DNA from: Kutzneria kofuensis
Lineage (GTDB): Bacteria > Actinomycetota > Actinomycetes > Mycobacteriales > Pseudonocardiaceae
NCBI RefSeq assembly: GCF_014203355.1
Contig: NZ_JACHIR010000001.1
Span: 1,304,038-1,368,037 of the forward strand
Direction: 5' to 3'
DNA: 64,000 nt
Part shown: positions 43,667 to 52,497 of the stretch, piece by piece
Position numbering within the stretch: the stretch's first letter is position 1
Layout of the letters: every line of letters begins with the position of its first letter
Translations under genes and position numbers: made by a program
Notes under the pieces: generated by a model
The model's database searches: none
Told to the model about the DNA's origin: nothing
Seen by the model: only the letters and a program-made list of their open reading frames with translations

Positions 43667-44023
43667 ATGCCACAGGGGCCGGTGCTGGTGATCGGGCTCG
43701 ATCCGGCCAGGCTCGAGGGCTGGGACCCCGAACCCGTGCTGGCGGCGATCGCCCGCGGTCACGCCCGGTTCGGCGAGCTCGGCGTCGAGGCCGACATGTG
43801 CCTGGTGGCGCCGGACGACGAACCCGAGGCGGCGATCGCGGAAGCGTTGCGCCGCAAGGAGTACGCGTGCGTGGTGGTCGGCGGCGGCATCCGCAAGCAC
43901 GAGCCGTACCTGCTGCTCTTCGAGCGGGTCGTGAACCTGGTGCGGCAACACGCGCCCCAAGCGGCGATCGCCTTCAACGGCACACCCGATGACACCGCCG
44001 ACGCCGCGCTGCGTTGGCTCTAG
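43667..44023 (+). CDS. Conserved hypothetical Rossmann-like protein
   Basis: The 118-aa product alternates strands and helices: VLVIGLDPARLEGWDPEPVL, ACVVVGGGIRKHEPYLLLFE and AIAFNGTPDDTADAALRWL. The VVVGGGIRKHEP motif recurs in actinobacterial hypothetical proteins, but I know no function. The start follows TAGGAGGAGCC. It is in an operon with the DinB-like gene. Confidence 0.8.
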   Translation: MPQGPVLVIGLDPARLEGWDPEPVLAAIARGHARFGELGVEADMCLVAPDDEPEAAIAEALRRKEYACVVVGGGIRKHEPYLLLFERVVNLVRQHAPQAAIAFNGTPDDTADAALRWL

Positions 44024-44048
44024 CAGCAGCGCGGCGCCGGCACACCGG

Positions 44049-44768
44049 TTACATCAGGTGCCGGACGAAGAACCGGACGGCGCTGTCGGCCTCGAACCGC
44101 GGCAGCTCCTTGTGCGCGCCGGTGTTGGCGTGCAAGGACTTCTGCGTGGAGGAGAAGGCGTCGAACAGCGCGAGGCCGGATTCCCGCGGGATGTGCTCGT
44201 CGTCCCACTGGAGCGCGAACTCCACCGGAACAGTGATCTTCCGGGCCGTCTCGACGAGATTGTCGTGCCAGAACAGCCCGAAGGCCGCGGCGGCGATCCG
44301 AGGTTCGACCGCCGTCAGCGGCACGCCGATGGCCGTGCCCATGTTCAGCCCGAAGTAGCCGACGGGCCCGTCGATCACGTCCTGCAACGCGTCCAGCGTT
44401 GCCTGCCATTCCGGCACGGCGCGTTCGGCGAGATGGGCGTTGTACCGGACGACGATCGGGCCGACGGGCTCACCCGTCGCCATCGCCTGCTGCATAAGGG
44501 TGATCTCCCGCTCGTCGTGAGCGGTGCGGGGCCGGTCGCCGTGCCCGGGCGCGTCGATGCACGCGGCGGCGAAGCCGGCGTCCACCAGGAGTCGCGCCCG
44601 GCCGGTCATGGCCGGCGCCTTCTTGTGCCGGCCGCCGCCGTGTCCCAACAGGACAAGCGGCATGTGTTCAGTGGCGTTCACCGGCGTCCAGAGAACGCCG
44701 GGGACGTCGCCGACGGTGAAGTCACGTTCCAGGACGCCGTCGTACGAGGTCGAAGCGGTGAAGTTCAT
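44049..44768 (-). CDS. Alpha/beta-hydrolase with Asn in place of the nucleophile Ser
   Basis: The 239-aa product resembles dienelactone-hydrolase-like enzymes (MPLVLLGHGGGRHKKAPAMT, then CIDAPGHGDR). The nucleophile elbow reads GYFGLNMGTAIG, so position 142 is Asn (codon AAC) where Ser is expected. GAHKELPRF near the end keeps a His. It may be inactive, a binding protein, or recently mutated. A leader peptide and a hairpin covering the ribosome site precede it. Confidence 0.82.
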   Translation of the reverse strand: MNFTASTSYDGVLERDFTVGDVPGVLWTPVNATEHMPLVLLGHGGGRHKKAPAMTGRARLLVDAGFAAACIDAPGHGDRPRTAHDEREITLMQQAMATGEPVGPIVVRYNAHLAERAVPEWQATLDALQDVIDGPVGYFGLNMGTAIGVPLTAVEPRIAAAAFGLFWHDNLVETARKITVPVEFALQWDDEHIPRESGLALFDAFSSTQKSLHANTGAHKELPRFEADSAVRFFVRHLM

Positions 44769-44771
44769 GGC

Positions 44772-44811
44772 GTGTCGCCTTTCGGGAGTGCTTCGGCGCT
44801 CCCGGCGACAC
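44772..44811 (-). promoter_or_regulatory. Hairpin over the hydrolase ribosome site
   Basis: GTGTCGCC (44772-44779) and GGCGACAC (44804-44811) pair perfectly, with an inner GGGAG:CTCCC stem. On the minus strand the hairpin starts at the leader stop codon and ends 3 nt before the hydrolase ATG, burying the GAAAGG ribosome site. This is the layout of translational attenuators. Confidence 0.6.
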
Positions 44812-44868
44812 CTACGTCAGCCCGCCCGTGACCGAGAGTGGGAGCACCCACATCGATACAACGTTCAT
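44812..44868 (-). CDS. Leader peptide of the hydrolase (18 aa)
   Basis: ATG at 44868 follows the perfect ribosome site AGGAGGTGA by 6-8 nt and encodes MNVVSMWVLPLSVTGGLT. Its stop codon touches the hairpin at 44772-44811. Such a strong site on so short an ORF suggests that ribosome stalling or passage on it controls the downstream hydrolase. Confidence 0.55.
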   Translation of the reverse strand: MNVVSMWVLPLSVTGGLT

Positions 44869-45019
44869 GGGTCTCACCTCCTCGGGCGTGTCACGGCGCG
44901 GTGGACGCTAGCACTCCGGCCGCCGCGCTTCCAGCCATTTGAGGAGTCACGTTCGCGGGGCCGCTCCGGTGCTAACTTGCCTGACGTCATCAGCGGCGAA
45001 CCAGCAGGGGGTCGGACCG

Positions 45020-46012
45020 GTGATCGCCTCGACGCAGACCGACAAGTTCGCGGCGTACCTCCGAATGCTGAAGGACCGCAGCGGGCGCGGCTTCGACCGG
45101 CTGGGCAAGCAGGCTGGCGTGAGCGGGTCAAGCCTGCACCGCTACTGCTCGGGCGTGAAGGTGCCGTCGGACTACCGCGTGGTGCACAGCTTCGCCAAGG
45201 TGTGCGGGGCCAGCGCCGAGGAACTGCGGGAGCTGCACCAACTGTGGGCGCTCGCCGACACGGAGCGGGACACGCCGCCACCAGAGCCGACGCAGGAGCC
45301 GGCATCCGCCCAGGAACAGCCGCCCGGCCGAGAACAGCACCGAAAGTGGCGCACCGCCCTGACCTCGCGGTACACCATCGCCGCCGCCGTGGCGGTGATC
45401 CTGCTCGCCGGTGGCCTGGTGTGGTTCACCCGCGCCCCGAGCAGCGCGCAGAGCCTGCCGGCCCAGGACAGCGGCAAGGTGTTGTTCTCCGCCGGCTGCC
45501 AGACCGTCAGCATGGGTGAGCACGACGACTGCGTGACCGAGGTGCAGTCGCTGCTGGTCAAGGCGAACACGAAGATCGCCGTGGACAGTGACTTCGGACC
45601 GGAGACGCTGCGCAAGGTCACGGCGTTCCAGGTGCTCGCGGGCCTGCCGGCGAAGGGCGTCGTCGACACGGCCACCAAGCAGGCCCTGTACGCCGGCAAG
45701 GTGTCCCTGGCGACGTGGACTCCGCAGCAGGTGGAGCAGCAGATCCGCCAGGTGTTCACCGAGGATCCCGACACGGCGGTGGCGGTCGCCCGCTGCGCGT
45801 CCTTCCTGGACCCGCTGTACGTGCTGCCGAACACCAACGGCAGCCGCAACTGGGGCGTCTTCCAGATCTCCGACAAGCGCCTGCAGCAGCTCGACGGCAC
45901 GCCGAAGAAGGCGTTCGACCCGGCGTGGAACATCGCGGCGGCGCACCGGTTGTGGGCCGTGCAGCGAGACTTCCACGACTGGCCGTCCTGCCAGGCGGCG
46001 CTGTCACGGTAG
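45020..46012 (+). CDS. HTH - membrane helix - peptidoglycan-binding - inactive lysozyme-like protein
   Basis: The 330-aa product starts with a cytoplasmic XRE-like HTH (about 8-80; FDRLGKQAGVSGSSLHRYCS). A Pro/Glu linker and a single membrane helix follow (TIAAAVAVILLAGGLVWF, about 118-136). Outside lie a peptidoglycan-binding repeat (GCQTVSMGEHDDCVTEVQSL, DSDFGPETLRKVTAF) and a lysozyme/transglycosylase-like fold ending in GSRNWGVFQIS. In the latter, the usual catalytic Glu of RCES is Ala (RCAS, codon GCG). This looks like a one-component wall sensor and not a lytic enzyme. The GTG start follows AGGGGG. Confidence 0.85.
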   Translation: MIASTQTDKFAAYLRMLKDRSGRGFDRLGKQAGVSGSSLHRYCSGVKVPSDYRVVHSFAKVCGASAEELRELHQLWALADTERDTPPPEPTQEPASAQEQPPGREQHRKWRTALTSRYTIAAAVAVILLAGGLVWFTRAPSSAQSLPAQDSGKVLFSAGCQTVSMGEHDDCVTEVQSLLVKANTKIAVDSDFGPETLRKVTAFQVLAGLPAKGVVDTATKQALYAGKVSLATWTPQQVEQQIRQVFTEDPDTAVAVARCASFLDPLYVLPNTNGSRNWGVFQISDKRLQQLDGTPKKAFDPAWNIAAAHRLWAVQRDFHDWPSCQAALSR

Positions 46013-46054
46013 TGGCCGGAAGCCCATCCCCAGAGCGCTTCCGGCCACCGGCTC

Positions 46055-46801
46055 TCACACCGTGCCGTTCTCCCACCACCACGCGCGCCCCAGGTCGGCG
46101 CGGCTGTCCACGTGCTGGTGATCGGTGTTGTACGTCTCCAGGCCGGAGAAGCCACACGTCTCCGCGTGCTGGTAGACGGTCTTGTTGGCGACCCCGGGCA
46201 CGTCGAGGTCGGCCGCGGTGCCGTACAGGTGCATGCTGTCGCTGGCGCCGCCGATGTCACTGTTGTGCTGGATGGAGCGGAAACCCGAGTTCACGGTGAT
46301 CGGCGTGTTGCCGAGCTTCTTGCGCAGCGCCTCCAGCTTGTACATGCAGCGGCGCGCGTTCTCCTTGGCGGCCGCGGCGCTCACCTTGCCGCCGTTGAAG
46401 GTTCCGCTGATGCGGTCGGTGAACTCGCTCCAGTTGAAGTGGACCGTGGAGCCGTCGGACTGCTGCAGCGAGTTGAGCACGCTCTGCGTGTTCGGGCCGA
46501 CCTCACCGTCGGCGGACAGCCCGTAGGCGGCCTGGAAGCGCTTGACCGCCGCGAGCGTGCCGGCGCCGAAGTCGCCGTCGATGGCGACGCGGCTCTGGCT
46601 CGCGTGGTCGGCGGCCCAGCCCGCGACCCGGATCTGCAGCTCGGTCACGTCCGAGCCGGTCATGCCCTGCTTGAGGGTGCGCGACCAGGTGTAGGCCTGT
46701 GCGGTGCCCGCGAGCAACGTCGGCCCGAGCACCGCGCCGGCGCCCGCGACCAGCGCGCCGCGCAGGAGGGCCCGGCGGCCCAGTGGCGAGGAGAGGTTCA
46801 T
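46055..46801 (-). CDS. Tat-exported M15 zinc D-Ala-D-Ala carboxypeptidase
   Basis: The 248-aa product has a Tat signal (GRRALLRGALVAGAGAVLG, cleaved near AQA). A peptidoglycan-binding domain follows (GMTGSDVTELQIRVAGW, DGDFGAGTLAAVKRFQAAYG). The M15A catalytic domain has zinc ligands in SMHLYGTAADLDV (His, Asp) and DHQHVDSR (His). It resembles the Streptomyces albus G enzyme, which trims peptide stems. It is convergent with the membrane HTH-lysozyme-like protein, a possible functional pair. Confidence 0.92.
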   Translation of the reverse strand: MNLSSPLGRRALLRGALVAGAGAVLGPTLLAGTAQAYTWSRTLKQGMTGSDVTELQIRVAGWAADHASQSRVAIDGDFGAGTLAAVKRFQAAYGLSADGEVGPNTQSVLNSLQQSDGSTVHFNWSEFTDRISGTFNGGKVSAAAAKENARRCMYKLEALRKKLGNTPITVNSGFRSIQHNSDIGGASDSMHLYGTAADLDVPGVANKTVYQHAETCGFSGLETYNTDHQHVDSRADLGRAWWWENGTV

Positions 46802-46952
46802 CGTCGTCCCTTTCGGAAGGCCAGCGGCACCAGGCTGGCAGCCCCGCGCGGCCGCCGCCCAGAGCGCTGGGAGGCTGGAACGTTTCCACGGCGTCTGACC
46901 TGCGGAAACAATGATCGCCTGGGATGTCGGTGGGACGCGCTAAGGTGACGCC

Positions 46953-49607
46953 GTGCGGTTCCAACTGCTCGGTGACGTCGGTGCGGCGAGGGACGGGCAG
47001 CAGGTGGACATCGGGCCGGTGCGGCAGCGCAGCGTGCTCGCGGCGCTGCTGGTCGACGTGAACGAGACGGTGTCCACGGACCAGTTGGTGGTCCGGGTGT
47101 GGGGCGACGAGCCGCCGGCGTCGGCGCGCAACACGCTCGCCTCCTACCTGACCCGGCTGCGGCAGGCGCTGCCGGAGGTCCCGATCGAACGGGTCCGTGG
47201 CGGCCAGCGGCTGGTGGCGGATCCGGCCGCCGTCGACCTCGTCGAGTTCCGCCGGCACCTCGACGCCGGTCGGTACGAGCAGGCGCTGGCGCTGTGGCGC
47301 GGCGAGCCGCTGGGCGGGCTGTCGACGCCGTGGGCCGTGCGGCTGCGGGAGACCTTGGCCGGCGAGCGCTTCGCCGCCGTGCTGGACCTGGCCGACCAGC
47401 GGCTGGCCGCCGGCCGGCACGAGGACGTGATCGCCGCGCTGGGTCCGCTGGCCGAGGAGCAGCCGCTGGACGAGCGGGTGGCCGGGCAGTTGATGCAGGC
47501 GCTGGCCGGCAGCGGCCGGCAGGCCGACGCGCTGGCGGTGCACGAGCGGCTGCGCCTGCGGTTGGCCGAGGAACTGGGCGTGGATCCCGGGCCGGAGCTG
47601 CAGAGCCTGTACCAGCGCGTGCTCCACGGCGAGGCGCCGCAGCCGCCGCGGGTGGTGCCACAGCAGCTGTTGAGCCCGCCGCGGGCCTTCGTCGGCCGCA
47701 CCGCCGAGTTGGCGCGGCTGGACGAGGCCGGCGGGGTGGTGGTCATCTCCGGCGCGGGCGGCATCGGCAAGACGTGGCTCGCCCTGCACTGGGCGCACCG
47801 CGACGCCCACCGATTCCCCGACGGCCAGCTGTACGTGAACCTGCGCGGGTTCGACCCGTCGGGACGGCCAGTGAGCGCGGAGACCGCGCTGCGCGGCTTC
47901 CTGGAGGGCCTCGGCGTGGCGCCGTCGACCGTGCCGAACGACCTGGAGTCGCAGGCCGCGCTGTACCGGAGTCTCCTGGCCGGCCGCCGGATGCTGGTGC
48001 TCGTCGACAACGCCGCCGACTCCACGCAGGTGGCGCCGCTACTGCCGGGCGGCTCGTGCACAGTCCTCGTGACGAGCCGGGCCCAGCTGACCGGCCTGGT
48101 CGCATCGCACGGGGCGCGCCGGCTGACCGTGGACGCGTTGCCCGTGCGGGACGCGACCGCGCTACTGGCCGCGCGCATCGGCGCCGACCGGCTGGCCGCC
48201 GAACCCGACGCGGCGCAGGCGCTGGTGGACAGCTGCGCCGGCATGCCGCTGGCGCTGAGCATCGTCGCCGGCCGTGCGCAGGCGCACCCGGAGTTCCCGC
48301 TCGCGGCGCTCGCCGGCGAGTTGCAGGATGCGCGGCTCAACGCCCTCGACGAGGACGATCCGCTGGCGAGTGTGCGGGCCGTGCTGTCGTGGTCGACGGA
48401 CGCCCTGAAGCCGCCGGAGGCACAGCTGTTCGCGCTGCTCGGGCTCGCACCCGGGCCGGACATCAGCGTGCAGGCGGTGGCCAGCCTGGTCGGCAGTGCT
48501 GACGTCGGCCGCACGCTGCGTGCGCTGGAACGTGTGTCGCTGGTGCAGCAGCATGTTCCGGGGCGCTACCGCATGCACGACCTGGTTCGCCTCTACGCCG
48601 CCGAGCAGGCGGTGGACGACCGCGACGCGGCGCTGCAGCGCCTGGTCGCGTACTACACGCACGGCGCGTATTCCGTGGACCGCAAGCTGTTCCCGCACCG
48701 CTCGCTGCCGGTGCTCGGGGCCGTCCCGGAGGCGCCGATCGCCTTCGAGCCCCCGGATGACGACGCGGCCTGGGCGTGGTTCCATGCCGAGCACGCGTGC
48801 CTGGCCGCCACCGCCCGCCTGGCGTCGCAGACGGGCCAGCACACCGTCGTGTGGCAGCTGGCCTGGTTCCTGGCGCCGCTGCGCTGGCGGCAGGGCTATC
48901 TGGACGACGACTTCGACGGGTGGCGGATGGCGCTCGCCGCCGCGGAGCACATGGACAGCACCGCCGCTCGCGCGCACGCCTCGCGCGGGCTGGGCCGCGC
49001 CTGCGTGCAGTTCAACCGGATCGAGGAGGGGATCGGCCACCTGCGCCGGGCACTGGATCTGTTGGCCCCCACCGACCTCGCGCTCGAACAGGCGATCGTG
49101 CACAGCGCGACGGCCAACGCGTATTCCATGGGCCGGCGCTACGCGGAGGCGCTGCCGCACGCCCGGCAGGCGCTCGCCCTGCTGGAGCCGCTCGGCCGGC
49201 CGGTGCTCACCGCCCAGGCCCGCAGCCAGGTCGGCGAGACGTTGGTCCGGCTGAACGAGAACGAGGCCGGCCGGGCACTGCTGGAGCAGGCGGTCGCGGT
49301 CTTCCGCGAGCACGGCGACACCGACAGCGAGGCGATCACGCTGTCCAACATCGCGATCAGCTTCGCCCAGAGCGACCAGCCCACCGAGGCGCTCGCGCTG
49401 TACCGCACCTGCCGCGAGCTGTACACCGGGAACGGCAACCACTACCACCTGGCCGACACGCTGGAGCTCAGCGGCGACATCCTGCTGGCGTTCGGGGACG
49501 CCGGCGGCGCGGCGGAGTGCTGGCGGGAGGCGGTCGCGCTGTTCGTCACCACCCACCAGCTCGCCCGGGCCGAGAAGATCCGGGCGAAACTGGCCGATCT
49601 CAGGTGA
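46953..49607 (+). CDS. AfsR/SARP-family regulator (HTH-BTAD-NB-ARC-TPR)
   Basis: The 884-aa product has an OmpR-like DNA-binding domain (about 1-90; RQRSVLAALLVDVNETVSTD, ARNTLASYLTRLRQAL) and BTAD (95-245). An NB-ARC ATPase follows, with P-loop VISGAGGIGKTWLA near 270 and MLVLVDNAAD as Walker B. TPR repeats fill the C-terminus (about 640-884). AfsR-type proteins activate antibiotic pathways or central metabolism. No biosynthetic cluster adjoins it, so it may act globally or at a distance. TAAGGT 6 nt before the GTG suggests a leaderless message. Confidence 0.95.
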   Translation: MRFQLLGDVGAARDGQQVDIGPVRQRSVLAALLVDVNETVSTDQLVVRVWGDEPPASARNTLASYLTRLRQALPEVPIERVRGGQRLVADPAAVDLVEFRRHLDAGRYEQALALWRGEPLGGLSTPWAVRLRETLAGERFAAVLDLADQRLAAGRHEDVIAALGPLAEEQPLDERVAGQLMQALAGSGRQADALAVHERLRLRLAEELGVDPGPELQSLYQRVLHGEAPQPPRVVPQQLLSPPRAFVGRTAELARLDEAGGVVVISGAGGIGKTWLALHWAHRDAHRFPDGQLYVNLRGFDPSGRPVSAETALRGFLEGLGVAPSTVPNDLESQAALYRSLLAGRRMLVLVDNAADSTQVAPLLPGGSCTVLVTSRAQLTGLVASHGARRLTVDALPVRDATALLAARIGADRLAAEPDAAQALVDSCAGMPLALSIVAGRAQAHPEFPLAALAGELQDARLNALDEDDPLASVRAVLSWSTDALKPPEAQLFALLGLAPGPDISVQAVASLVGSADVGRTLRALERVSLVQQHVPGRYRMHDLVRLYAAEQAVDDRDAALQRLVAYYTHGAYSVDRKLFPHRSLPVLGAVPEAPIAFEPPDDDAAWAWFHAEHACLAATARLASQTGQHTVVWQLAWFLAPLRWRQGYLDDDFDGWRMALAAAEHMDSTAARAHASRGLGRACVQFNRIEEGIGHLRRALDLLAPTDLALEQAIVHSATANAYSMGRRYAEALPHARQALALLEPLGRPVLTAQARSQVGETLVRLNENEAGRALLEQAVAVFREHGDTDSEAITLSNIAISFAQSDQPTEALALYRTCRELYTGNGNHYHLADTLELSGDILLAFGDAGGAAECWREAVALFVTTHQLARAEKIRAKLADLR

Positions 49608-49655
49608 CCAGCGCCAGTTCACTCGTGCCCACCCAACCGACCTGGCGCGTCCACG

Positions 49656-49679
49656 ATTCTCTGACTAAGGTCAGAGAAT
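49656..49679. promoter_or_regulatory. Operator overlapping the start of the MarR-GNAT gene
   Basis: ATTCTCTGAC-TAAG-GTCAGAGAAT is a perfect 10-bp-arm inverted repeat whose right arm runs into the ATG (49678). TAAGGT in the centre is a -10 candidate, so a bound dimer would block a leaderless promoter directly. Confidence 0.7.
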
Positions 49680-50535
49680 GGACGCAGGCATGGTCTCGGA
49701 GGTTCGGCGGTTCAACCGGACGGTCACACAACGGATCGGCGCGCTCAACGACCACTACCTCGGTCCCCGACCGCTCGGTGAGGCGCGGCTGCTGTGGGAG
49801 ATCGGCGACGGCCGTGACCTGCGGTCGCTACGCACGACACTCGGTCTGGACTCCGGGTACCTGAGTCGGCTCCTGCGGTCGCTGGAGGCCGACGGCCTCG
49901 TGACCGTGCGCGCCGACGACGCCGACCGGCGGGTCCGGGTGGCGCGGCTGACCGCCGCCGGCAAGCGCGAGCGGCGTGCCCTCGACCGCCGTAGCGACGG
50001 CATCGCCGAGACCATCCTCGCCCCGCTGTCCGACCGCCAGCAGGAGCGGCTGGTCGCCGCGATGGTCGAGGTCGAACGCCTGCTGCGGGCCGGCATGGTC
50101 GAGGTCGAGGCCGTCGACCCCGCGCATCCCGACGCCCAGTACTGCGTCCAGGCCTACTTCGCCGACATCGCCGCACTGTTCGAGGACGGCTTCTCCCGGG
50201 AGACGGTCCTGCAGCCCGAGATCGAGGTGGTGCTGCTGGCCCGCCTCGCCGACGAACCCATCGGTTGCGTCGCCCTGTACGAGCCGGAACCGGGCGTGTG
50301 CGAGATGAAGCGTATGTGGGTGCACGAGTCGGCGCGCGGCCTCGGTGTCGGCCGCCGGCTGCTGGTCGAGCTGGAAACCCTTGCACGGCAACGGGGTGCG
50401 AGCTCGATCCGGCTGGAGACGAACCGGTCCTTGACGGAGGCGATCGGGCTGTACCGGTCGGCGGGGTTCGAGGAGGTTCCGCCGTTCAACGCGGAGCCGC
50501 ATGCGCACCACTGGTTCCGCAAGCAGCTCGCCTGA
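49678..50535 (+). CDS. MarR-type regulator fused to a GNAT acetyltransferase
   Basis: The 285-aa product has a MarR winged helix at about 1-140 (LRTTLGLDSGYLSRLLRSLE, DGLVTVRADDADRRVRVARL). A GNAT domain follows at about 145-285 (CEMKRMWVHESARGLGVGRR for acetyl-CoA, AIGLYRSAGFEE). Such fusions occur in actinobacteria; the acetyltransferase may modify the inducing ligand. Autoregulation through the 49656 operator is likely. Confidence 0.93.
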   Translation: MDAGMVSEVRRFNRTVTQRIGALNDHYLGPRPLGEARLLWEIGDGRDLRSLRTTLGLDSGYLSRLLRSLEADGLVTVRADDADRRVRVARLTAAGKRERRALDRRSDGIAETILAPLSDRQQERLVAAMVEVERLLRAGMVEVEAVDPAHPDAQYCVQAYFADIAALFEDGFSRETVLQPEIEVVLLARLADEPIGCVALYEPEPGVCEMKRMWVHESARGLGVGRRLLVELETLARQRGASSIRLETNRSLTEAIGLYRSAGFEEVPPFNAEPHAHHWFRKQLA

Positions 50536-50566
50536 AACTGTCAGGGTGCCCGTGTAGGAAGGAAGC

Positions 50567-52480
50567 GTGCTCTCCGACCTCGACTCCTTCATCGGGCTGC
50601 CGCGGCTGACCGGCCTGCGCCTGGCCCCCGACGGCCGCCGCGCGGTCGTCGGCGTGACCACGCTCGACCGGGAGAAATCCCACTACACCACGGCGATCTG
50701 GCAGCTCGACCCGCTCCGCCGGCTGACCAACAGCGCCGCCGGCGAGTCGATGGCCGGGTTCACGTCATCGGGAGACCTGCTGTTCACGTCGTCCCGGCCG
50801 CGGCCCGACGGCAAGGAGGGGCCGGCGTTGTGGCTGCAGCCTTCGGACGGCGGTGACGCCCGGGTGCTGGTCTCGCCGCCGGGCGGGGTGCGCGGCGTGG
50901 TGGCGGCCGGGGGCGTGATCGTGTACGGGGCCGAGGTGCTGCCGTCGGCGCAGGATCCCGCCGTACGGAAGGAGAAGAAGGTCACGGCGATCCTGCACGA
51001 GGAGTTCCCGGTCCGGTACTGGGACCACGATCTCGGGCCGGAGCGCACGCGGCTGTTCGTGCTCGACGGGGACGAGCCGCGGGACCTCACCGGGCATGTG
51101 GGCCGGGCACTGGACGACGAGTCGGCGTGGGACCTCTCCTCCGACGGCCGGACCGTGGTGGCGACGTGGGCGGTGGCCGAGCCGAACGGGTCGCAGCGGC
51201 ACACGCTGGTGGCGATCGACGTGGCCACCGGGTCAAGGCGCACGTTGCTGGACGACGTGGAGCACGAGTACGAGTCGCCGCGGATCTCGCCCGACGGCCG
51301 GCGGGTCGTGGTGTGCGTGCAGGAACGGCTGACGCCGGAGGGCCCCGGCGACCGCTGGCTCGGGGTGCTGAACCTGACGGGCGGGGCGTTACGCCCGGTC
51401 GCCGCCGGCTGGGACCGCTGGCCGATGTCCCCGTGCTGGACGCCGGACGGCCGGTCCGTGGTCGTCGCCGCCGACAACCACGGCCGGTCGCCGCTGTGGC
51501 TCGTCGACGTCAAGACCAACGAGGTCACGCGGCTCACCCCGGACAACGGCGCGTACACCGACTTCGCCGTGGCGCCGGACGGTTCCGTGTACGCGATGCG
51601 GGCCGCCGTCGACAGTCCGCCGACGCCCGTGCGGATCGGGGTGGACGGCTCGCTGGCGTGCCTCGACAGCCCGGTCACGCCACCGGCGTTACCCGGCCGG
51701 CTGACCGAGGTCACGGCGGTCGGCGAGGACGGCACGCCGATCCGAGCCTGGCTCGCGTTACCGGACGTCGACGAGCCGGCGCCCTTGGTCACGCTGATCC
51801 ACGGCGGGCCGGTGATGTCGGCCAAGACGTGGGCGTGGCGCTGGTGCCCGTGGGTGCTGGTGGCGCGCGGCTACGCCGTGCTGCAGCCCGACTTCGCGCT
51901 GTCCACCGGCTACGGCATGGACTTCATCCGGCGCGGCTGGGGGCAGTGGGGCGGTCCGCCGTACACCGACATCATGGCGCTGGTGGACGCCGCGCAGCGG
52001 CGGCCCGACATCCATCCCGAACGGGCGGCCGCCGCCGGCGCCTCGTTCGGCGGCTACATGACCAACTGGATCGCCGGGCACACCGACCGGTTCGCCGCGA
52101 TCGTGTCGCACGCGTCGATCTGGTCGCTGCCCGACTCGTCCGCGACCGGCGACCTCGCCTACTTCTTCCACCGCGAGATGACCGCGGCCGCCGCCGAGGC
52201 CAACTCGCCGCACCGGTTCGCCGACGCCGTGGACACGCCCATGCTCATCACGCACGGCGACAAGGACTACCGGGTGCCCATCGCCGAGGCGACGCGGCTG
52301 TGGTGGGACCTGTCGTCCCGGGCCAAGGAGGACAATCCGCACAAGTTCCTGTACTTCCCCGACGAGAACCACTTCGTCACCGCGCCGCACAACGTGCGCG
52401 TCTGGTACGAGACCGTGATCGCCTTCCTCGATCACCACGTGCGCGGCCGGCCATGGCGGCGACCCGAACTCCTCGGGTGA
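50567..52480 (+). CDS. S9-family prolyl oligopeptidase / acylaminoacyl peptidase
   Basis: The 637-aa product has an N-terminal WD-like beta-propeller (repeats such as RISPDGRRVVV, CWTPDGRSVVVAAD, VAPDGSVYAM). The C-terminal hydrolase has GASFGGYMTNW (Ser), HGDKDYRVP (Asp) and FPDENHFV (His). There is no signal peptide, so it is a cytosolic oligopeptide-degrading enzyme. The GTG start follows AGGAAGGAAGC. Confidence 0.93.
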   Translation: MLSDLDSFIGLPRLTGLRLAPDGRRAVVGVTTLDREKSHYTTAIWQLDPLRRLTNSAAGESMAGFTSSGDLLFTSSRPRPDGKEGPALWLQPSDGGDARVLVSPPGGVRGVVAAGGVIVYGAEVLPSAQDPAVRKEKKVTAILHEEFPVRYWDHDLGPERTRLFVLDGDEPRDLTGHVGRALDDESAWDLSSDGRTVVATWAVAEPNGSQRHTLVAIDVATGSRRTLLDDVEHEYESPRISPDGRRVVVCVQERLTPEGPGDRWLGVLNLTGGALRPVAAGWDRWPMSPCWTPDGRSVVVAADNHGRSPLWLVDVKTNEVTRLTPDNGAYTDFAVAPDGSVYAMRAAVDSPPTPVRIGVDGSLACLDSPVTPPALPGRLTEVTAVGEDGTPIRAWLALPDVDEPAPLVTLIHGGPVMSAKTWAWRWCPWVLVARGYAVLQPDFALSTGYGMDFIRRGWGQWGGPPYTDIMALVDAAQRRPDIHPERAAAAGASFGGYMTNWIAGHTDRFAAIVSHASIWSLPDSSATGDLAYFFHREMTAAAAEANSPHRFADAVDTPMLITHGDKDYRVPIAEATRLWWDLSSRAKEDNPHKFLYFPDENHFVTAPHNVRVWYETVIAFLDHHVRGRPWRRPELLG

Positions 52481-52497
52481 TACGTAAGCTCACTCGC

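Noticed and set aside
45020-49607. Antibiotic biosynthetic cluster around the AfsR-type gene
   Set aside because: No polyketide, peptide-synthetase, RiPP or tailoring cluster adjoins it; the neighbours are wall and stress genes.
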